A program made the translations under genes and the position numbers. The notes below the pieces were generated by a model. It searched no databases, was not told the origin of the DNA, and saw nothing but the letters and a program-made list of their open reading frames with translations. A DNA stretch of 64,000 nucleotides from Anadara kagoshimensis (lineage: Eukaryota > Mollusca > Bivalvia > Arcoida > Arcidae): NCBI GenBank assembly GCA_021292105.1, contig CM037875.1:60818408-60882407 (forward strand), in the 5' to 3' direction. Every line of letters begins with the position of its first letter. Position 1 is the stretch's first letter. Positions 1 through 10,600 of this stretch are shown in pieces.

Positions 1-40
1 ATGTACCAAATTATTATTTAAAATATCCTTCATATGAAAA

Positions 41-163
41 AATGTATGGATTATTTAATAGTGTTAACAAGAAAGTGTTGTCTAATGTAATCACTTTTAT
101 ATCTTTTCTGCAACAACAGTTTAATTAATTTAATTGCTTTATATGTGATATATACAATATATG

Positions 164-231
<68 letters not shown>

Positions 232-362
232 CTACAATGTATGAATTATTTAATATTATTAACAAGAAAGTTTTGTATCATGTGACAAATTTTATATCCT
301 ATCTGTAAGAACAGTTTATGTAATTTATTTACTTTATATTTATAATGTATTGTACATGTTGT
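41..362. repeat. Imperfect tandem duplication around an AAT/ATT microsatellite
   Basis: Two related segments of about 125 bp, 41-165 and 238-362, share the order ATGTATG-ATTATTTAAT, TTAACAAGAAAGT, TTTTATATC, ACAGTTTA and CTTTATAT. Between them, about 168-231, is an (AAT)n run followed directly by (ATT)n, which makes a perfect hairpin-forming microsatellite. No coding potential is seen. Confidence 0.7.
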
Positions 363-780
363 AGGTATCATAGTATAATGTATTATAAATATTATATTAT
401 ATATGTATATATTAATATATATTTATTGTATCTTACCAGATCGCTTTTGCATATATATGTAACATGCCCTCATGTTCCACTCTCTGAGTGGCTGAGGTTA
501 TTTATTTTGAAATAAATGAGAAAAAAAATGAGTGTACAGTAATTGGCACAAAAGGAACGCTCCCCTTTTTAATCATCTAGTGGTTCAAAATGTGTACCTT
601 TTTGTCTTGTCTTGTTTGTCCCTTGTATTGTGTCGTGTTCTTGGTTGTATTGGCTGTTTCTATAATTTACCTCTATCGTGTCGGAATATTGGTTGCGTTT
701 GCTGTTGACAAGCACGTGGTTTTCATTTGTAAATTTCGTTCTTTTAAAAGTATTTCTAATAAAATAAAATTTAGTTGAAT
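363..780. other. AT-rich non-coding DNA
   Basis: I see no gene here. The short open frames at 569-793 lack domain features and oppose each other on both strands. Confidence 0.5.
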
Positions 781-840
781 TGCCATATACCATTTTTTAA
801 AAATTTAATCATAAAATACATTAAAAATTGGTGTATGACA
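781..840. mobile_element. Micro-palindromic element, copy 1
   Basis: A 60-bp imperfect palindrome. The left arm TGCCATATACCATTTTTT is almost the reverse complement of the right arm AAAAATTGGTGTATGACA. It is flanked by GAAT on the left and GAAC on the right, a near-match 4-bp target duplication. Related copies lie at 2480-2533 and 9922-9980. Confidence 0.65.
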
Positions 841-887
841 GAACACCTAACATGATATCTAAAATCATTTACATTGTAGCTTGTGAC

Positions 888-918
<31 letters not shown>

Positions 919-1341
919 CAGTATTTAAAAAAATTACAAGTGTTATTTAAGCATATCCGGAATTCATCACAGAATTTTTGTTTGAAGTAACGATACAGCC
1001 ATTAGCTGTTTTGTGTTTTAATGTTCATTCAGAGTATTTTAAGTCCAGTCGGAGTGGTAAGTCAGAGAGGTACGTATATCGTGATTAAAGTACTTCCGTT
1101 TTGTAAACTTTTGATGTTACTGATTTGATGATAATTAGTAGATAGATATACCATATCATGTGTAAGACATGTCACACATAGGTACGTCTTCATATTATAT
1201 CATAGGTTTTAAAACCAAAAAATCGGAAAAATGTTTATTTAGAGTTGAGATTTTAATAAAAAATTGAGATACTCAAAATAAGTACAACAGTCCCTATTTT
1301 TTTAAAACAATTTACTTTCAGAAAAAGAGGACAGAAACACG

Positions 1342-1390
<49 letters not shown>

Positions 1391-2479
1391 TCTCTTAAAA
1401 TTTAAAAAATAAATCTTAAGATTGAAATGCATTTTCAGCCTAAATAAAAATGCAAAGGTACTGTTTGATGTGTTAGCTTTAAATAGAACTACGAATAAAA
1501 TCATAAACTTCATCTTTAAAACGATTGTAATGTATTATATGAATAAAATATATAACAATATGTATAGTTTTCCCTTTCATTGAATAATTAATCACGGGTG
1601 ACATGTGTTATGTGCCTCTGTAAGAATCATACCACAGCTGTGTATTAAACAGAGGATTTTAAAATTGGTGAATAAAACAAATGTTATTTTGTGTGAAATT
1701 ATGGGAATTAACTTTTTTTGTTCAAAATAGATCGATTTTGTATAATATTTATGTTTCACATAAGCCATATTAATAACTTCTATACTGGCGTCCTCGTTCT
1801 TCGTTGTCGATCGATAAATAAAAATCATCGTCAGTGGTTAGTTGGAATAAGCAGTATTTGGACAAATCCTGCGATATTTAAAATTTCCAATATTCCGTAA
1901 TATCATTTCATTTTTAAAGCAACAAGTTATTCTGTTATCAATCAATAATTGTATAGAGGATATACAACTCTGGTTCGGTGCGTTTTAATATTGCCAGTTA
2001 TCGAAGCTAGAACAGAAACAAAGAAAGTCGGAGGTTGGTTGATATTTTACTTTTATTCAGTTCTGATTTAAATACGGTAAAATCATCTGAGATTAAAATA
2101 TAACGTAATTTATAAAATATTTACATTTAATTTGTACGATTAAATTTGATAATGCGGGGATTAAGTATCGAATATGACAGCATAAAATACTCGTTCTCAC
2201 GACAAAGTAGTAACAATAACATGATGGTAAATCGTTTTAGTATAATTTAATTGATAGAAATGAGGTACATCTTTTTTATTTTACAATTTAAACAAATAGA
2301 TGTTACAATTTAAAAGCCTCGTATTTTTATTTACAATACAATTTTATGTTTCTGTAAATCTTGATATTTTATTTTCCAATAATATAGAACAAAACAAAAA
2401 ATACTGTAATAACATAAAACGTATCCATTACTTGATGGTAATCAAATTAAAATTTTAATTGATTCATCATAATCATCAG
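841..2479. other. Non-coding DNA with CA and CT microsatellites
   Basis: An (AC)n run lies at about 889-914 and a (CT)n run at about 1343-1395. The open frames here are short, and one minus-strand frame is simply translated CT repeat. I see no supported gene. Confidence 0.5.
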
Positions 2480-2533
2480 TGTCATATGCCATTTTTGAAT
2501 TTAATCATAAAATACAAAAAATGGTATATGACA
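2480..2533. mobile_element. Micro-palindromic element, copy 2
   Basis: A 54-bp palindrome with arms TGTCATATGCCATTTTT and AAAAATGGTATATGACA. It is flanked on both sides by TCAG, a perfect 4-bp target-site duplication. The central spacer TTAATCATAAAATA is shared with copy 1, so this is one dispersed family and not a chance hairpin. Confidence 0.75.
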
Positions 2534-2539
2534 TCAGCA

Positions 2540-2584
2540 TCAGCATCATCATCTTCTTCCATTCTCCCCGTAGTTCACCATTGA

Positions 2585-2635
<51 letters not shown>

Positions 2636-2693
2636 TTCATCATCTTCTTCTTCTTCTTCTTCTTCTTCAATTCTCCCTCTAGTTCCCCATTGA

Positions 2694-2725
<32 letters not shown>

Positions 2726-2770
2726 TCTTCGTTTTCTGATTAGTATAACCATTATTATTATTATTATTTC
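2540..2770. repeat. ATC and CTT trinucleotide microsatellites
   Basis: Runs of (ATC)n at about 2587-2640 and 2697-2725 are separated by (CTT)n at about 2641-2668, with an (ATT)n run near 2754-2768. The phrase CCATTGATTCATCATC occurs before both ATC runs, suggesting duplication of the unit. Confidence 0.85.
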
Positions 2771-3440
2771 ATGTTTTTGTAGTGTTACCCAGCATATGAT
2801 GATATAGACATATAATTCAACATTGAAGAAGGATGACTTTTTTCAGCCTGTGTGCACGACTTAAGGACATACCACATGTTACCGCTGTATGTATTTATAA
2901 CACAATAGGTACCATGAAGTCAGGATCCGGGGACAATAGTTGTATAAATAACAACATTTTATTTACATCTGTAATGAGGTCGTTAACCTCACCAATCAGT
3001 AAAATATTCAAAATTAAAATAGACGAAGATTTATACACCTGTCTCAGACAAGGCATGGACACAGTGGTGGGACACGAGGCTTCGTCAGGAAGGGTGTTCA
3101 TAGTTTACAAAAAATACCCGGTTATTGTGGTCTTACTTGGAAATTCCGGACTAGATGGGTCTTACTTAGGTCATGTTAAAAATTGTATTCTGATTTGTTT
3201 GAAAATGACATCAATATCCACAATAATACCAATACAGATCGATATCGTGGTTAATGTAAAAATGGTTACCATGGAAATGTCAATAATGACCACGGTATTG
3301 TGGTTAATGTAAGAATGGTTACCATGGAAATGTCAATAATATCCACGGACTATAAATCGTTATATTACATTGATATTATATCATATGTGTTCAAATGTTA
3401 TAATCAGTACACAATCAACTATTTATAATATTTATTTGAA
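2771..3440. other. Non-coding DNA with a 53-bp tandem duplication
   Basis: A 159-codon open frame begins at 2833, but no motif is recognisable, and its end runs into a 53-bp direct duplication at 3247-3357 (GTGGTTAATGTAA, GGTTACCATGGAAATG). I treat it as unsupported. Confidence 0.4.
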
Positions 3441-3530
3441 GCGCAAACAATAGTGACCTGCCCGCTTGACCTTTCATCGGGAATATTCACATACGATAAT
3501 CCACCTAATATGCGGTGTTAATACAATGCG
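3441..3530. mobile_element. MITE-1 family, truncated left half
   Basis: GCAAACAATAGTGACCTG and CGCTTGACCTTTCAT match the left inverted repeat of MITE-1 (full copy at 42617-42830). The similarity fades after about 3530 and no right end is seen. Confidence 0.55.
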
Positions 3531-3729
3531 TGTTTCCCATAAAAGTCAGCTGATCAAGGAATGCTAATGAAAGTTTAAGATTATTTTTCAATATTTCGCT
3601 TGTTTGTTTTGTATATCGTTTTATGTTTTACACTGAGAGCCATTCATTATTGAATGTCGAATTATGTCACAAGGTTTCCATGGTAATTTGATTATTTTCT
3701 TTACCAGCTTAAAGTCTTTGTACCAGGTA

Positions 3730-3970
3730 CCAGTTTTACAATAATTCCTTAACTAAGATTGTCCTAAACGCAAATCTGGCAAATTTGGTTTGTTTTTAAT
3801 TGTAAAGAGATTTAGGAATTTAAGATGTAATTTTGAAGATCGTTAAGCCGATAACATTTGTATTTCGTTTTGACAAAATTATTCATTTGACTTAATAAAA
3901 GATTGCCAAAATTTGATAAATTTAAGTTGAGGAAAATCTTACCTTAGGATTGATTGATTGTAAAACTAGG
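3730..3970. mobile_element. MITE-4 family copy
   Basis: A palindromic element of about 240 bp. It starts CCAGTTTTACAAT with CCTTAACTAAGATT, and ends AAATTTAAGTTGAGG then ATTGTAAAACTAGG. The family also occurs at 58760-60817 (interrupted) and as right-end pieces near 30832-30930 and 49790-49945. Confidence 0.6.
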
Positions 3971-4269
3971 GCCCCGAGCGAAATGAAATTCGGTTTTACA
4001 CAATAATCACGATTGATATGAATGGATTATATGATTTGGAAGAAGTTTCGTGTTTGAACTAATAACAAAGTCTTGGAAGTTCACGCGTTTATCAAAATCT
4101 CGAAAAAAGCATTACCCTCTACTTGGTTCAACTCATGAACTTGAGCTGTCCCACTGGTTCAAACGTACGAGCTTCATCCATCTAATCAAGTCTTACCTTC
4201 TAATTGGATCAATCACACGGACTTCATTAACTCCTTTGCTTTTTACCCTCCACTTTCCTCAACCACTCG

Positions 4270-5012
4270 AACTTCTCTCTAGCGCGTTTCGTTTCATCAA
4301 TACTTGGTTCAAACGCAAAACGTCATTTGTCCAGCACGTTTTGTTTCATTCACACTTGGTTCAAACGCAAAAACGTTTGTCCAGCACGTTTCGTTTCATC
4401 CCCACTTGGTTCAAACACAAAACGTCATTTGTCCAGTGCGTTTCGTTTCATCCACACTTGGTTCAAACGCAAGAACTTCATTTGTCATTGCAGTTCGTTT
4501 CATCCACACTTGGTTCAAACGCAAAAACGTCATTTGTTCATCGTGTATCGTTACATCCACACTTGGTTCAAACGCAAAAACGTCATTTGTCCAGCGCGTT
4601 TCGTTTCATCCACACTTGGTTCAAACACACGAACTTCATTTGTTCATCGTGTTTCGTTTCATCCCATACTTGGTTCAAACGCACGAACTTCATTTGTTCA
4701 TCGTGTTTCGTTTCATCCCATACTTGGTTCAAACGCACGAACTTCATTTGTTCATCGTGTTTCGTTTCATCCCATACTTGGTTCAAACGCACGAACTTCA
4801 TTTGTTCATCGTGTTTCGTTTCATCCCATACTTGGTTCAAACGCACGAACTTCATTTGTTCATCGTGTTTCGTTTCATCCCATACTTGGTTCAAACGCAC
4901 GAACTTCATTTGTTCATGTGTTTCGTTTCATCCCCACTTGGTTCAAACGCAAGAACTCATTTGTTCATCGCGTTTCGTTTCATCCCATACTTGGTTCAAA
5001 CGCACGATTTTA
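4270..5012. repeat. 54-bp minisatellite
   Basis: Tandem units contain CATACTTGGTTCAAACGCA and TCATTTGTTCATCGTG. Units from about 4640 to 4910 are nearly identical at 54 bp, while units further left are more diverged and slightly shorter. Because 54 is a multiple of three, the array stays open in several frames on both strands. It directly abuts the reverse-transcriptase fragment at 5003-5290. Confidence 0.9.
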
Positions 5013-5290
5013 CTTGTAAGGAACTTGCTTCGTTGTATAAAGTTCTCGGAGTGGGAACACACTCTACTAAAGCGTATTAAGTGTGAAACAAATACACCAT
5101 AAGCAGGAAAAGTAGATATATTGCTGCATAGAAACAGTTTGTCAAACAACTTCAAATGAAGCCTTTAGTTGACGTGATAATCATAATTAATGTTTAAGTC
5201 TACATATGAAGCAGAACTTGAAGAATCAGTCGTATCTTTTATTTTAAGCTCACTGGATTAGTATGCTTGTTTTTGGTTTTTACTACTGGG
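5003..5290 (-). pseudogene. PLE-like reverse transcriptase, 3' fragment (copy P1)
   Basis: The minus strand, read from about 5260, gives SELKIKDTTDSSSSASYVDL. Then, from 5155, it gives FLCSNISTFPAYGVFVSHL, then IRFSRVCSHSENFIQRSK and LTSKIV. These match the C-terminal part of the reverse transcriptase at 13780-14520. I recognise them as a family widespread in lophotrochozoans and probably Penelope-like. Frames are broken and the catalytic part is absent. Its downstream end opens into the 54-bp minisatellite. Confidence 0.65.
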
Positions 5291-6330
5291 TCGAATATAC
5301 CATTATCCTAGTCGCATCTTATTACTAGCCAGCTTTAAAAATTTTATTTTTCTTTGGAATTATTGTTTGGACATGGATTGCTATATTTGTTTTTGATTGT
5401 TTTATTATTAACTACAAACTTTGTACACCGGGTCTCTGGGTTATCATTGTAGTCATTTAGGCCTTTAACAGACCCCAAAGGGTTTCTTCCAACATTATGT
5501 ATATATGTACGTGCTTAAAAGATGAGAAAAATGTTTTTCTTACCTGTATTCAAAAATGCCTGGAAAGGGAAATTGTACAGCGCGTTGCCACTTGATAGGA
5601 AGTAACTGTAGGTCTGTCGAAAGTTTTACACTTAGTTAACTAGTAACAAATTTGGCTGCTGATTGGCTTACATGTATAGAGCTGCGGAGAAATAGACAGC
5701 ACCTGCCTAGTGGTTGTCTGAAATACCTAACGAGGGGGAATCCAGCATTAACAGAAACATGTAAAGTCTCTGGCATTCAATACATCGCAGTTACACCAAC
5801 ATCAATCCGTTCTAGAGGTGTACATGTGCTTACCAACGTTCATAGTCAAGTTCTCTGTCAACACTACATCATATAAAACACTCTGCCATTTTGTCAAAAT
5901 TATTCCGTTCCAAACACCCACCCAAATTGCATTTTCGCGTATTGAATGATCGCAAGTTACCGGGGATTTTAGCAAAACAAAAAAGTGTTACCCTGTCAAC
6001 ATATACTGTGCAAGTACATGTGTACCCATGGGTATCAAAATGTTGTTTGATTCTTGTAATTGCTGTGACCGAATATTGACTACACTACATGTTGTCAAGA
6101 AGATGCAATTGGAAACTTTCTACCACAAAATATCACTGAAAATTATCAAATTTATTTTACAGATAACTCTTAGTTAAAATGTATTTTGGGGCCAATTAGG
6201 CCATTATCGTACAGATCCCTTTGAATATTAAAAATATGCTAGGTAAGAGCTATGCAGGAAAATCTACAACAACAACAACTTTATTAGACCAGCGTGTGTT
6301 TTCCAATCAATAGTGTCTTATTTATCGATA
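5291..6330. other. Non-coding DNA with a MITE-3 remnant
   Basis: At about 5878-5985 the string CTGCCATTTTGTCAAAATT and AACACCCACCCAAA match the right arm of MITE-3 (21963-22501), so this is a truncated copy. The open frames at 5652-6079 show no recognisable domain. Confidence 0.5.
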
Positions 6331-6333
6331 ATT

Positions 6334-6590
6334 CATACCCCAGTAAGCACACAAAATACGGCGTAAAAGCATAAATTACACAAAATTGGCATAAATATCA
6401 TGGGCATGTCGGGTAATATCTATTTATAGCACTGATAGTATGAACAGAGTCAGCTGGGAAACCCAGACCTAAATCATATCCCAGTTAGCACACAAAATAC
6501 GGCGTAAATTACATAATATCATGAGCATGTCGGGTAATATCTATTTATAGAACTGACAGTAGAAAATAGAATCAGTGGGAATTCCAGATT
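6334..6590. repeat. Direct duplication upstream of the TPR gene
   Basis: Two related blocks, about 6334-6470 and 6476-6590, share AGCACACAAAATACGGCGTAA and CATGTCGGGTAATATCTAT. They sit immediately upstream of the putative TATA box and may be a duplicated promoter segment. Confidence 0.6.
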
Positions 6591-6595
6591 ACTAG

Positions 6596-6605
6596 TATAT
6601 AAAAA
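6596..6605 (+). promoter_or_regulatory. Putative TATA box for the TPR gene
   Basis: TATATAAAAA lies about 80 bp upstream of the ATG at 6683, leaving room for a short leader. This is a sequence match only. Confidence 0.4.
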
Positions 6606-7488
6606 GAAAGTCGAAAACAAATTGAAAATTGTTAAACTTGAATTCTCTGTAGTCCAATTTTAAATTTTCCATAAAGGTAAAGATGTCTGGATTAAGAGCC
6701 GGAGTAACGACATTTTGCAGCTGTAACAAAGCGGGTTCGATTCCGCATTTTACCAAACATCTGACATCGTATCCTAATGATTTTACGGCCTTGAGATGGC
6801 GGGGAAGAGCTTACGGAATAATCGGGGACAAAGAATCGGCATTGGCCGACTTTAGAAGAGCAATGCGTGTCAGTGTAGACCCGGAAAGGTCTCTAGCCGA
6901 AGCGGATATGGTAAACTGTGAGGGCAGCGATGTGAGGAGATATACTGAAATTTTACAGAAGACGACGCAGAATTATCCTAGATGTGCCCAGGCATGGTTT
7001 GATCTAGGGTCGTATTACTTCCAAAACAACGATAACGACACATCTTTGTCATTGATGAAAACAGCAATTACTCTTGGCAAAGAAAATGGCGAAACAGGAA
7101 GTCCATGGTATCCATGGTGCAACCATACTATTGGCAAGATATATTTGAACAATTATTACACAACTGAAGCAAAGAATTATTTCAATGAAGCTATATCATC
7201 GTGTAGCAGTTTAACAGTCGGTCACTTGGGATTATGTGATGCCAGCATCATGGAAAATAATATGCATGAAGCCGAAAGACATTACCAAACGGCAAGAGGC
7301 TTGAATCCAGTATTGGTTAACTACGACAGTTTTGACGCATATCGAAATGCTGTATTTGCAAGTGGAGCTGGTGGAGGCAGGAACAATTCTGGTAGAACAG
7401 GACATGGCGGTAGTAGTGGCGCTAGTAATGGCGGTGGTGGCAGTTCCGGTAATGGCAGTGGTGGTGGCGGAAACGGCAATGATGGTAA

Positions 7489-7489
7489 T

Positions 7490-7531
<42 letters not shown>
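7489..7531. repeat. (AC)n microsatellite in the intron
   Basis: About twenty AC dinucleotides begin a few bases after the predicted 5' splice site. Unspliced, they would translate as Thr-His repeats, which supports placing them in the intron. Confidence 0.85.
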
Positions 7532-7537
<6 letters not shown>

Positions 7538-7838
7538 AAGATATCGAAGGGCGTCTATATTGCGGTAAGCTGTAAATCAACCCGATATCTGTTAAATACC
7601 TCTGTGTCCAAACCATTTAAATCTGAAATAGTGAAACATTCGGGGATCGCATTAACACCCCTTTTTCACACATCTATACCGAAATTGCTTAAATCCCAGG
7701 CTGAGAGTACTAGTTAATGTATTAGACCCCATTACCCAGTGACAACGCTATCTATGATTTTTTTTCAATATTATGAACTCTTCGCATTCCCTACCCTTTA
7801 ATACTACCAGTGTTATAAACGCCCTAATGTTTACTATG

Positions 7839-7839
7839 T

Positions 7840-7877
<38 letters not shown>

Positions 7878-7912
7878 AAAAAAAAAAAACCCAAAAAAAA
7901 AAAAAAACAAAA
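7839..7912. repeat. (CAA)n and poly-A tract in the intron
   Basis: A run of CAA triplets at about 7839-7876 is followed by A-rich sequence to about 7912. It lies within the predicted intron of the TPR gene. Confidence 0.8.
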
Positions 7913-8299
7913 AAACTGGTTGTTCGTTCTTGGGGTATTCCAGCGATAGTCACACTTTGTACATACGTTAGCTTGCATATTAGTGTGTACTTTAACCTTT
8001 GTTTTTTCAACTTACAGATGATGCTTTCAGGCGTTGGAAATTGTTTGAACTTGCATCACCATGGGTAGCTAAATACAAAGGTAAACGGTAAGCATTGGAT
8101 AAAGAAGGGAAATTCTGGTACAGTTTTGATACGGCTCGACACGGCGGTGCTTTCTTAAAGAAGTATATAAACAAGCGAAGTTGTCTAGAGTTTGTAGGAT
8201 CCGTGGATAAAAACTGGAAGGATATCCCAGGAAAACACGAATCTAATGAAGGTGTGGTGATCTACAAAAGTGATTTAGATACAGTTCGCAGAAATTAAC

Positions 8300-8305
8300 A
8301 ATAAA
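8300..8305 (+). terminator. Polyadenylation signal AATAAA
   Basis: AATAAA begins two bases after the stop codon at 8296-8298, so the 3' UTR would be very short. Confidence 0.4.
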
Positions 8306-8649
8306 TTGAAGATCGTACCACACGTGATTCATATATTGACGTTTTCGCAATTGACAAGCTTCATTTGTGAAAAGACATGTTGAAACAATAATGAACTCTC
8401 TGTAAATATAACCTTATATAAATATAAAGCAAAATTTCAGTTTCAATCTCAAACTCATATGAACCCCATTAATTTGAGGCAGTTTTCCGCTAAATGTTTC
8501 GGTTCTGTTAAACTACACTAATTAACAGTCGCTAACTACACACTTTTCAACAGGCAAATCGGTCCACTCTCAAGAACAGCCTGTTATACCAAACAGTTTT
8601 GTGTTAGATACCGTGACAGCGTATGTGGTTCATCAAAGTACAGTACGAA

Positions 8650-9915
8650 TTTTTTTATTGAAATTACAGATTCGTGTTTTTTGAAATACTTAATTCAATA
8701 TTCCAAATGACCAATTCGTATTTATGACATACATAATTCGTTATAAATATCAAATTACTAATTTGTACATGTATTTAATACGTTATTTTAAATTATTACA
8801 TTGTTTAACTCTTATTTACGAACTTACATAATTTGTTATTTCAAAATACTGATTCGTATTTACGACATAATATTTAATTCATCAAGTTATTTCAAACTAC
8901 CAGTTCGTATTTACGAAATCATTACTTATTCGTTATTTAAAATGACTAATTCGTATTTACGACATACATACATCGTTATATCAAACCGTACCAATATGTA
9001 TTAACAAACTTATTAATTCGTTATTTCAGATAACTAATTCGCATTAATTTTACGAAATACATTATTGGTTATTTCAAATTACTTATTTGTATTTACGAAA
9101 TACATTTGGGTTATTTCAAATAACTAATTCGTATTAATTTTACGACATACATTATTGCTTATTTCAAATAACTAATTCGTATTAATTTTACGAAATACAT
9201 TATTGGTTATTTCAAATTACTGATTCGTATTTACGAAATACATTTTTGGTTATTTCAAATTACTTTTTCGTATTTACGAAATACATTTTTGGTTATTTCA
9301 AAAACCTTATTCGTATTAATTTTAAGAAATACATTATTGGTTATTTCAAATTACTTTTTCGTATTTACGAAATACATTTTTGGTTATTTCAAATTACTTT
9401 TTCGTATTTACGAAATACATTATTGATTTTTTCAAATAACTAATTCGTATTAATTTTACGAAATACATTATTGGTTATTCAAATTACTTTTTCGTATTTA
9501 CGAAATACATTTTTTGTTATTTCAAATTACTTTTTCGTATTTACGAAATACATTTTTGGTTATTTCAAATAACTAATTCGTATTAATTTTACGAAATACA
9601 TTATTGGTTATTTCAAATTACTTTTTCGTATTTACGAAATACATTTTTGATTATTTCAAATGACTAATTCGTATTAATTTTATGAAATACATTATTGGTT
9701 ATTTCAAATTTCTTTTTCGTATTTACGAAATACATTTTTGATTATTTCAAATAACTAATTCGTATTAATTTTATGAAATACATTATTGGTTATTTCAAAT
9801 TACTTTTTCGTATTTACGAAATACATTTTTTGTTATTTCAAATTACTTTTTCGTATTTACGAAATACATTATTGGTTATTTCAAATTACTGATTCGTATT
9901 TACGAAATACATTAT
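8650..9915. repeat. Diverged minisatellite, units of roughly 45-50 bp
   Basis: The unit core is GGTTATTTCAAATTACT, then TTCGTATTTACGAAATACAT. A longer variant replaces TTCGTATTTACG with TTCGTATTAATTTTACG. Early units (8650-9000) are degenerate and later ones (9180-9910) are close to consensus. Each unit contains the small palindrome TTCGTATTTACGAA. Confidence 0.85.
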
Positions 9916-9921
9916 TCGTGG

Positions 9922-9980
9922 TGTCATATACCAGTTGTTGAATGTAGTTTACGATTAAATGAAAAAATTGGTATATGACA
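9922..9980. mobile_element. Micro-palindromic element, copy 3
   Basis: A 59-bp palindrome with arms TGTCATATACCAGTT and AATTGGTATATGACA, flanked on both sides by GTGG (4-bp target duplication). It sits exactly at the right edge of the minisatellite. Confidence 0.75.
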
Positions 9981-10439
9981 GTGGTATCAAATTAACATCG
10001 ATTCGTTATATAAAATTACTAATTTACAAATTTTCTTGCACAAAGTATATATGAATAGATCTACAATCTGATGAATTCAATCTTAATAAATACTCAGTTA
10101 AATATTTTGAAACTTTTCCTTTTTTAATACCAGTAACAGTAAGCTGTGTCAGGTGCAAATACTAGCATTTCTGTAAAAATACTGGTAAAGCATTTAAACA
10201 TCATCGCATAAAACTTTATTATTGAATACGTTATTTCATAAAATTAAAAAAGCACATGACATATAACATTATCTGGAAGCTCGAACATCACAATATGCAA
10301 GATGTGGGCGGCTTTGATACTATACGAGTTGAGTTGAGTAATGGGGATTTATGTCCCAGTCAAGAACGTTTCGCTTATATTAAGAAGTCGTTAGCTATAG
10401 GCGAAGGTGCAGAAAGTTTGCCTATGCGTTGTGTTCGTT
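9981..10439. other. Non-coding DNA
   Basis: I see nothing beyond AT-rich sequence and a 63-codon open frame at 10256 without recognisable features. Confidence 0.4.
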
Positions 10440-10600
10440 TATGTTAAGTTCCCATCCGAAAGAACCGTGACTTTCATTTCGTAATGCCGAGTGCATGGCA
10501 AAAGAACAGTGTGTCTTGTATCAGACGCGGTCATGGTTCTGAACCCACAACCTCCCACTTACGGAGCGACTACTCTACCAACTGAGCTGTCATGTGCTGA
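10440..10600 (-). mobile_element. tRNA-derived SINE
   Basis: On the minus strand an A-box-like CTCAGTTGGTAGAGTAG is followed by GTGGGAGGTTGTGGGTTC, which includes a B-box-like segment. Spacing is tRNA-like, but the sequence does not fold as an intact tRNA and continues into a non-tRNA body. Confidence 0.6.

Larger units (their letters stand above)
6683..8298 (+). pseudogene. TPR protein with toxin-like C-terminal domain; exon 2 has an in-frame stop
   Basis: Exon 1 is 6683-7484, the intron is 7485-8017, and exon 2 is 8018-8298. The donor (GATG|GTAATG) and acceptor (TTTTTTCAACTTACAG|AT) join in phase. Residues about 15-65, 108-140, 148-180 and 183-212 look like TPR helices (ALRWRGRAYGIIGDKESALA, AWFDLGSYYFQNND, IGKIYLNNYYTTEAKNYFNE, AERHYQTARGLNP). 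Next comes a Gly/Ser/Asn-rich linker of about 50 residues. The C-terminal domain, rich in aromatic and basic residues, contains KLFELASPWVAKYKGKR, DKEGKFWYSF, HGGAFLKKY and KNWKDIPGKHES. From memory it recalls C-terminal effector domains of bacterial polymorphic toxins, but I cannot name the family. There is no signal peptide. A TAA at 8089-8091 (codon 292 of 361) interrupts it, while similarity-like sequence continues to 8298. It could be a decayed gene, a nonsense allele or an assembly error. Exon 1 and the splice sites are convincing; the domain name is not. Confidence 0.6.

Noticed and set aside
2479..2752. Poly-His and poly-Asp/Glu open frames
   Set aside because: Translation of ATC and CTT microsatellites on each strand.
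2833..3312. 159-codon open frame
   Set aside because: No recognisable domain, and its end lies in a 53-bp tandem duplication; no splice or promoter support.
4050..5102. 350-codon open frame with Ser/Phe/His repeats
   Set aside because: It is the 54-bp minisatellite read in frame; overlapping frames on both strands are also open.
8087..8094. Exon 2 ending at the donor-like GGTAAGC rather than containing a stop
   Set aside because: Sensible coding sequence of the same domain continues in frame to 8298, so a stop inside the domain explains the data better, though not conclusively.
10440..10600. Functional tRNA gene
   Set aside because: A- and B-box-like segments are present, but the cloverleaf is not intact and the sequence continues as a SINE body.
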